From: Candidatus Segatella mututuai
GTDB lineage: Bacteria; Bacteroidota; Bacteroidia; Bacteroidales; Bacteroidaceae
Length of the DNA stretch: 17,999 nucleotides
Direction of reading: 5' to 3'
Assembly (NCBI GenBank): GCA_002439605.1
Contig: DJOI01000001.1
Location: 1 to 17,999 of the forward strand
Under the pieces are notes generated by a model. That model did no database searches, was not told where the DNA came from, and saw only the letters and a list, made by a program, of their open reading frames with translations. How positions within the stretch are numbered: the first letter of the stretch is position 1; every line of letters starts with the position of its first letter. Below are positions 15,366 through 17,999 of this stretch, in pieces. The translations under genes and the position numbers were made by a program.

Positions 15366-15391
15366 ATAAAACAACTCAATAAAACAACTCA
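15366..15391 (+). repeat. Perfect 2 x 13-bp tandem repeat in the GH105 leader
   Basis: ataaaacaactca occurs twice back to back, ending 3 bases before the GH105 ATG. It fills most of the 42-base gap after GH106. The A-rich sequence is typical of Bacteroidota initiation regions that lack a Shine-Dalgarno sequence. The duplication could change in copy number by slippage and alter translation. Confidence 0.7.
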
Positions 15392-15394
15392 CAA

Positions 15395-16564
15395 ATGAAA
15401 AAACTGATTCTAACATCGCTCTGCGTACTTTTAGGCATGAGCTTCGCCTCAGCCCAGAATGCTCCTAAGGGCGAAACAACCCTGCAAAAAGAAATCATGG
15501 AAGTGGTTCATCGCACCAACAACTATTTCATGAAGAAGTACAGCGACCCCACTCTCGATACTTTCGTCAAGAGAGTACGTACCAGCAACCTGTGGACACG
15601 TGCCGTGTACTACGAAGGGCTGATGGCTCTTTACGAGATTGAGCCAAATCAGCAATATGCCGACTATACAGACCGATGGGCAGACTATCACAAGTGGCAG
15701 GCTCGAAGCGGAGAGACAAATGACAATGCAGACAACCAATGCTGCATGCAGGTTTACCTCGACCGCTACGTACAGAGCGGCGGCAAGAAAGACTTGAGTC
15801 ATGTAAAGGCAAACCTCGACCATCAAATTGCCTCCAACCGTGTCTCTTACTGGACCTGGATCGATGCCATTCAGATGGCAATGCCTGTATATGCCAAGTA
15901 TACGAAAATCAGTGGCGAGAAAAAGTATCTCGACTATGCCATGAACTCCTACAAGTGGACTCGCGACACACTGGCAGGCGGCTTGTTCAACGAGAAAGAA
16001 GGCTTGTGGTGGAGAGACAAGGACTACGTTCCTCCATACAAGGAGAAAGATGGTAGCAATTGTTACTGGAGCCGTGGCAATGGCTGGGTTTACGCAGCCT
16101 TGGTAAGAGTCATGGAGACCTTGCCTAAAACTGACAAAAACTACCTGTATCTTAAGAAAGACTTCATCAACATGAGCAAAGCTCTGTTGAAATGTCAACG
16201 AGAGGATGGCTACTGGAATGTAAGCCTCCTTTGCCCAAGCAACTATGGAGGTCCCGAGATGACAGGCACAGGTCTCTTTCTATACGGCATGGCATGGGGT
16301 GTACAGCAAGGCATCCTGCCAAGAGCCACTTACCAGAAGGCAATGGACAAAGCTTGGAAGGCTCTCGCTGCCTCGGTTCACGAAGATGGTTTCATCGGCT
16401 ACAACCAGGGCACAGGAAAAGATCCATCTGCAGGACAACCTGTAACCTACACTTCTGTACCCGACTTCGAGGACTATGGAACAGGTTGCCTCTTGTTGGG
16501 TGCTGTAGAATATTACAAGCTACAGAATATCAAAACAGCAAAGAATCATAAGGCAAAAAGATAA
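15395..16564 (+). CDS. GH105 unsaturated rhamnogalacturonyl hydrolase
   Basis: Removes the 4,5-unsaturated galacturonic acid that pectate or rhamnogalacturonan lyases leave at the non-reducing end of oligosaccharides, by hydrating the double bond. The protein has 389 aa, typical for the family, with a Sec signal peptide (MKKLILTSLCVLLGMSFASA, cleavage before Q21) and so probably acts in the periplasm. The (alpha/alpha)6 barrel motifs are LWTRAVYYEGLMALY at about 66-80, WTWIDAIQMAMPVYAKY at about 153-169 with Asp157 matching the catalytic Asp of YteR-type enzymes, WSRGNGWV at 225-232 and EMTGTGLFLYGMAWGV further on. It lies 42 bases after GH106 and 3 bases before GH28. Its presence implies a lyase, which is not in this window. 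Confidence 0.94.
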   Translation: MKKLILTSLCVLLGMSFASAQNAPKGETTLQKEIMEVVHRTNNYFMKKYSDPTLDTFVKRVRTSNLWTRAVYYEGLMALYEIEPNQQYADYTDRWADYHKWQARSGETNDNADNQCCMQVYLDRYVQSGGKKDLSHVKANLDHQIASNRVSYWTWIDAIQMAMPVYAKYTKISGEKKYLDYAMNSYKWTRDTLAGGLFNEKEGLWWRDKDYVPPYKEKDGSNCYWSRGNGWVYAALVRVMETLPKTDKNYLYLKKDFINMSKALLKCQREDGYWNVSLLCPSNYGGPEMTGTGLFLYGMAWGVQQGILPRATYQKAMDKAWKALAASVHEDGFIGYNQGTGKDPSAGQPVTYTSVPDFEDYGTGCLLLGAVEYYKLQNIKTAKNHKAKR

Positions 16565-16567
16565 ACG

Positions 16568-17959
16568 ATGAAAAAATACATTTTCATATTGGCTTGCTTA
16601 GTGGCGCTCATGCCACTAAGCACCAATGCTGCCAAGAAGCAGAAAAAGATAAAGAAAGCTAAGACTGAACTCTGGCCAGACGGTACGAAGATGGACGCAT
16701 GGTTTCTGCAGGCACAAAAGGTGAATGTAGACACATTGGGCAAACAGTATGTCATTACCGACTACGGTGTGAAGGCTGACAGTACTTTGTTGCAGACCAC
16801 CGCTATCCAAGGGGTCATCGACCTCGCCTCAAAGAACGGTGGAGGTGTCGTTGTCGTACCCGAAGGCACTTTCCTCAGTGGTGCTCTCTTCTTTCGCCCC
16901 AAGACTCATCTGCTTTTATCCGAAGGAGGAAAACTGAAGGCAAGCGACCGTATAGCTAACTTCCCCATACTCACAACACGTATCGAGGGCGAGACCTGCA
17001 AATACTTCTCCGCATTCATCAACGCCGACCATTGCGATGGGTTTACCATTGCCGGAAGGGGTACCATTGATGGAAATGGCAAACATTATTGGGAAGAATT
17101 CTGGATTCGGCGCCAATGGAACAGCCGTTGCACCAACAAGGATGCACAGCGTCCCAGGCTTGTATACATCAGCAATTCCTCGAACGTGACCATCCAGGAC
17201 GTACGCCTGCAGAACAGCGCATTCTGGACCAATCACATCTATCGCTGCGACCATGTGAGATTTCTCGACTGCTACATCTTCGCTCCCACTAAAGGGTTAA
17301 GAGCTCCCAGCAGCGATGCCATAGATATTGATGTTTGCCATGATGTGCTGGTGGAAGGCTGTTACATGAGCGTCAACGACGATGCCATAGCCATCAAGGG
17401 AGGAAAAGGAACCTGGGCAGACCAAGCCCCGGAGAACGGCCCTGTCTACAACGTGCTCATCCAGAACTGCGACTATGGCAGAGTACATGGTTGTCTGACC
17501 CTCGGAAGCGAGAGCGTGAAGGACAGAAATATCGTGCTACGCAACATCAAGGTGGGCAACGCACAGCGTGTGCTATGGCTGAAGATGCGTCCGGACACAC
17601 CTCAGCATTACGAATACGTGACTGTGGACAATATCCAGGGCAGCACTGGCAGCTTCCTCGTCGTCCGCCCATGGACTCAGTTCTTCAAGCCTGGCGACCG
17701 AAAGGACATGCCGCTGAGCCAATGCAACAATATCACCATCAAGAACATCCAAATGGACTGCGACAACTTCTTCGACGTAGGCAAGAGCGACAAGTATCGC
17801 TTAGTGGACTTCACCTTCGAGGACATCAACTGCACCGACAAGAAGATGGCCTTCGATGCCAACATCATTGAAAACACCGTAACAAAGAATGTCAACATCA
17901 CACCTCGTGAGAAAAACAATGGTCTCAAGACTACAAGCGATGCAGACGGGCTGAAGTAA
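16568..17959 (+). CDS. GH28 family polygalacturonase / rhamnogalacturonase
   Basis: Hydrolyses galacturonic acid linkages in pectin, either polygalacturonan or the GalA-Rha bond of rhamnogalacturonan. The 463-aa protein has a Sec signal peptide (MKKYIFILACLVALMPLSTN) followed by a very lysine-rich stretch at 23-32. The right-handed parallel beta-helix covers about 60-450. Catalytic motifs are SSDAIDID with Asp250 (the family's NTD motif), NDDAIAIKGG with Asp271 and Asp272, GRVHGCLTLGSE with His307, and LWLKMRPD with Lys339 in place of the RIK motif. Endo or exo action and exact substrate cannot be read from sequence; the GH106/GH105 context favours rhamnogalacturonan. The start is 3 bases after the GH105 stop, so translation is probably coupled. 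The 40 bases after its stop show no terminator, so the operon may continue to the right. Confidence 0.93.
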   Translation: MKKYIFILACLVALMPLSTNAAKKQKKIKKAKTELWPDGTKMDAWFLQAQKVNVDTLGKQYVITDYGVKADSTLLQTTAIQGVIDLASKNGGGVVVVPEGTFLSGALFFRPKTHLLLSEGGKLKASDRIANFPILTTRIEGETCKYFSAFINADHCDGFTIAGRGTIDGNGKHYWEEFWIRRQWNSRCTNKDAQRPRLVYISNSSNVTIQDVRLQNSAFWTNHIYRCDHVRFLDCYIFAPTKGLRAPSSDAIDIDVCHDVLVEGCYMSVNDDAIAIKGGKGTWADQAPENGPVYNVLIQNCDYGRVHGCLTLGSESVKDRNIVLRNIKVGNAQRVLWLKMRPDTPQHYEYVTVDNIQGSTGSFLVVRPWTQFFKPGDRKDMPLSQCNNITIKNIQMDCDNFFDVGKSDKYRLVDFTFEDINCTDKKMAFDANIIENTVTKNVNITPREKNNGLKTTSDADGLK

Positions 17960-17999
17960 TCGTAAAGAAAAGCCAAAATAAAAATAAGAAACCGTTTCC

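Noticed and set aside
1..17999. CRISPR arrays, tRNA or rRNA genes, insertion sequences, riboswitches
   Set aside because: Looked for repeat-spacer patterns, tRNA cloverleaf arms near the recombinase, transposase motifs and long structured leaders. None were found by eye.

Overview
The window looks like a chromosomal segment from a gut Bacteroidota, most likely Prevotella or a close relative. The evidence is the promoter style (TAnnTTTG boxes near -7, TTTG or TTG near -33), A-rich leaders with few Shine-Dalgarno sequences, a DUF4924 gene, and protein sequences that read like Prevotella/Bacteroides homologues. Every family name here comes from reading motifs, not from a database search.

Layout, left to right. 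(1) 81-1064, minus strand: a tyrosine recombinase of about 327 aa. It is followed by about 750 bp (1065-1810) with no confident gene, only two small minus-strand ORFs that look like remnants, a strong hairpin and a clear terminator. (2) 1811-5186, minus strand: a tight cluster transcribed as CLC anion channel, then fmt (Met-tRNA formyltransferase), then tsaC/sua5 (threonylcarbamoyl-AMP synthase). (3) 5316-8204, minus strand: LysE-family transporter, then DUF4924 protein, then prfC (release factor 3). (4) 8336-9316, plus strand: a ROK-family sugar kinase, probably glucokinase. It is divergent from the LysE gene across a 131-bp region with a promoter for each, and ends at a textbook terminator. 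(5) 9521-17959: a pectin (rhamnogalacturonan) utilisation block. A large secreted DUF4450-type putative glycosidase on the minus strand diverges from a plus-strand operon of GH106 alpha-L-rhamnosidase, GH105 unsaturated rhamnogalacturonyl hydrolase and GH28 polygalacturonase/rhamnogalacturonase.

How the last block works together (inference from families): GH28 cuts or trims galacturonic acid linkages in the backbone, GH105 removes the unsaturated uronic acid left by a polysaccharide lyase, and GH106 removes rhamnose. All four proteins have Sec signal peptides without a lipobox, which suggests the periplasm. The DUF4450 protein has an uncharacterised activity and probably acts on the same polymer. 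No SusC/SusD pair, lyase or regulator lies in the window, so the locus probably continues beyond the right edge. The 243-bp divergent region carries three phased direct repeats next to the GH106 promoter that could be the regulator's binding site.

The most interesting items are the DUF4450 enzyme in a rhamnogalacturonan context, the phased repeats in its divergent promoter region, and the recombinase beside eroded sequence. I found no CRISPR array, tRNA, rRNA or insertion sequence.
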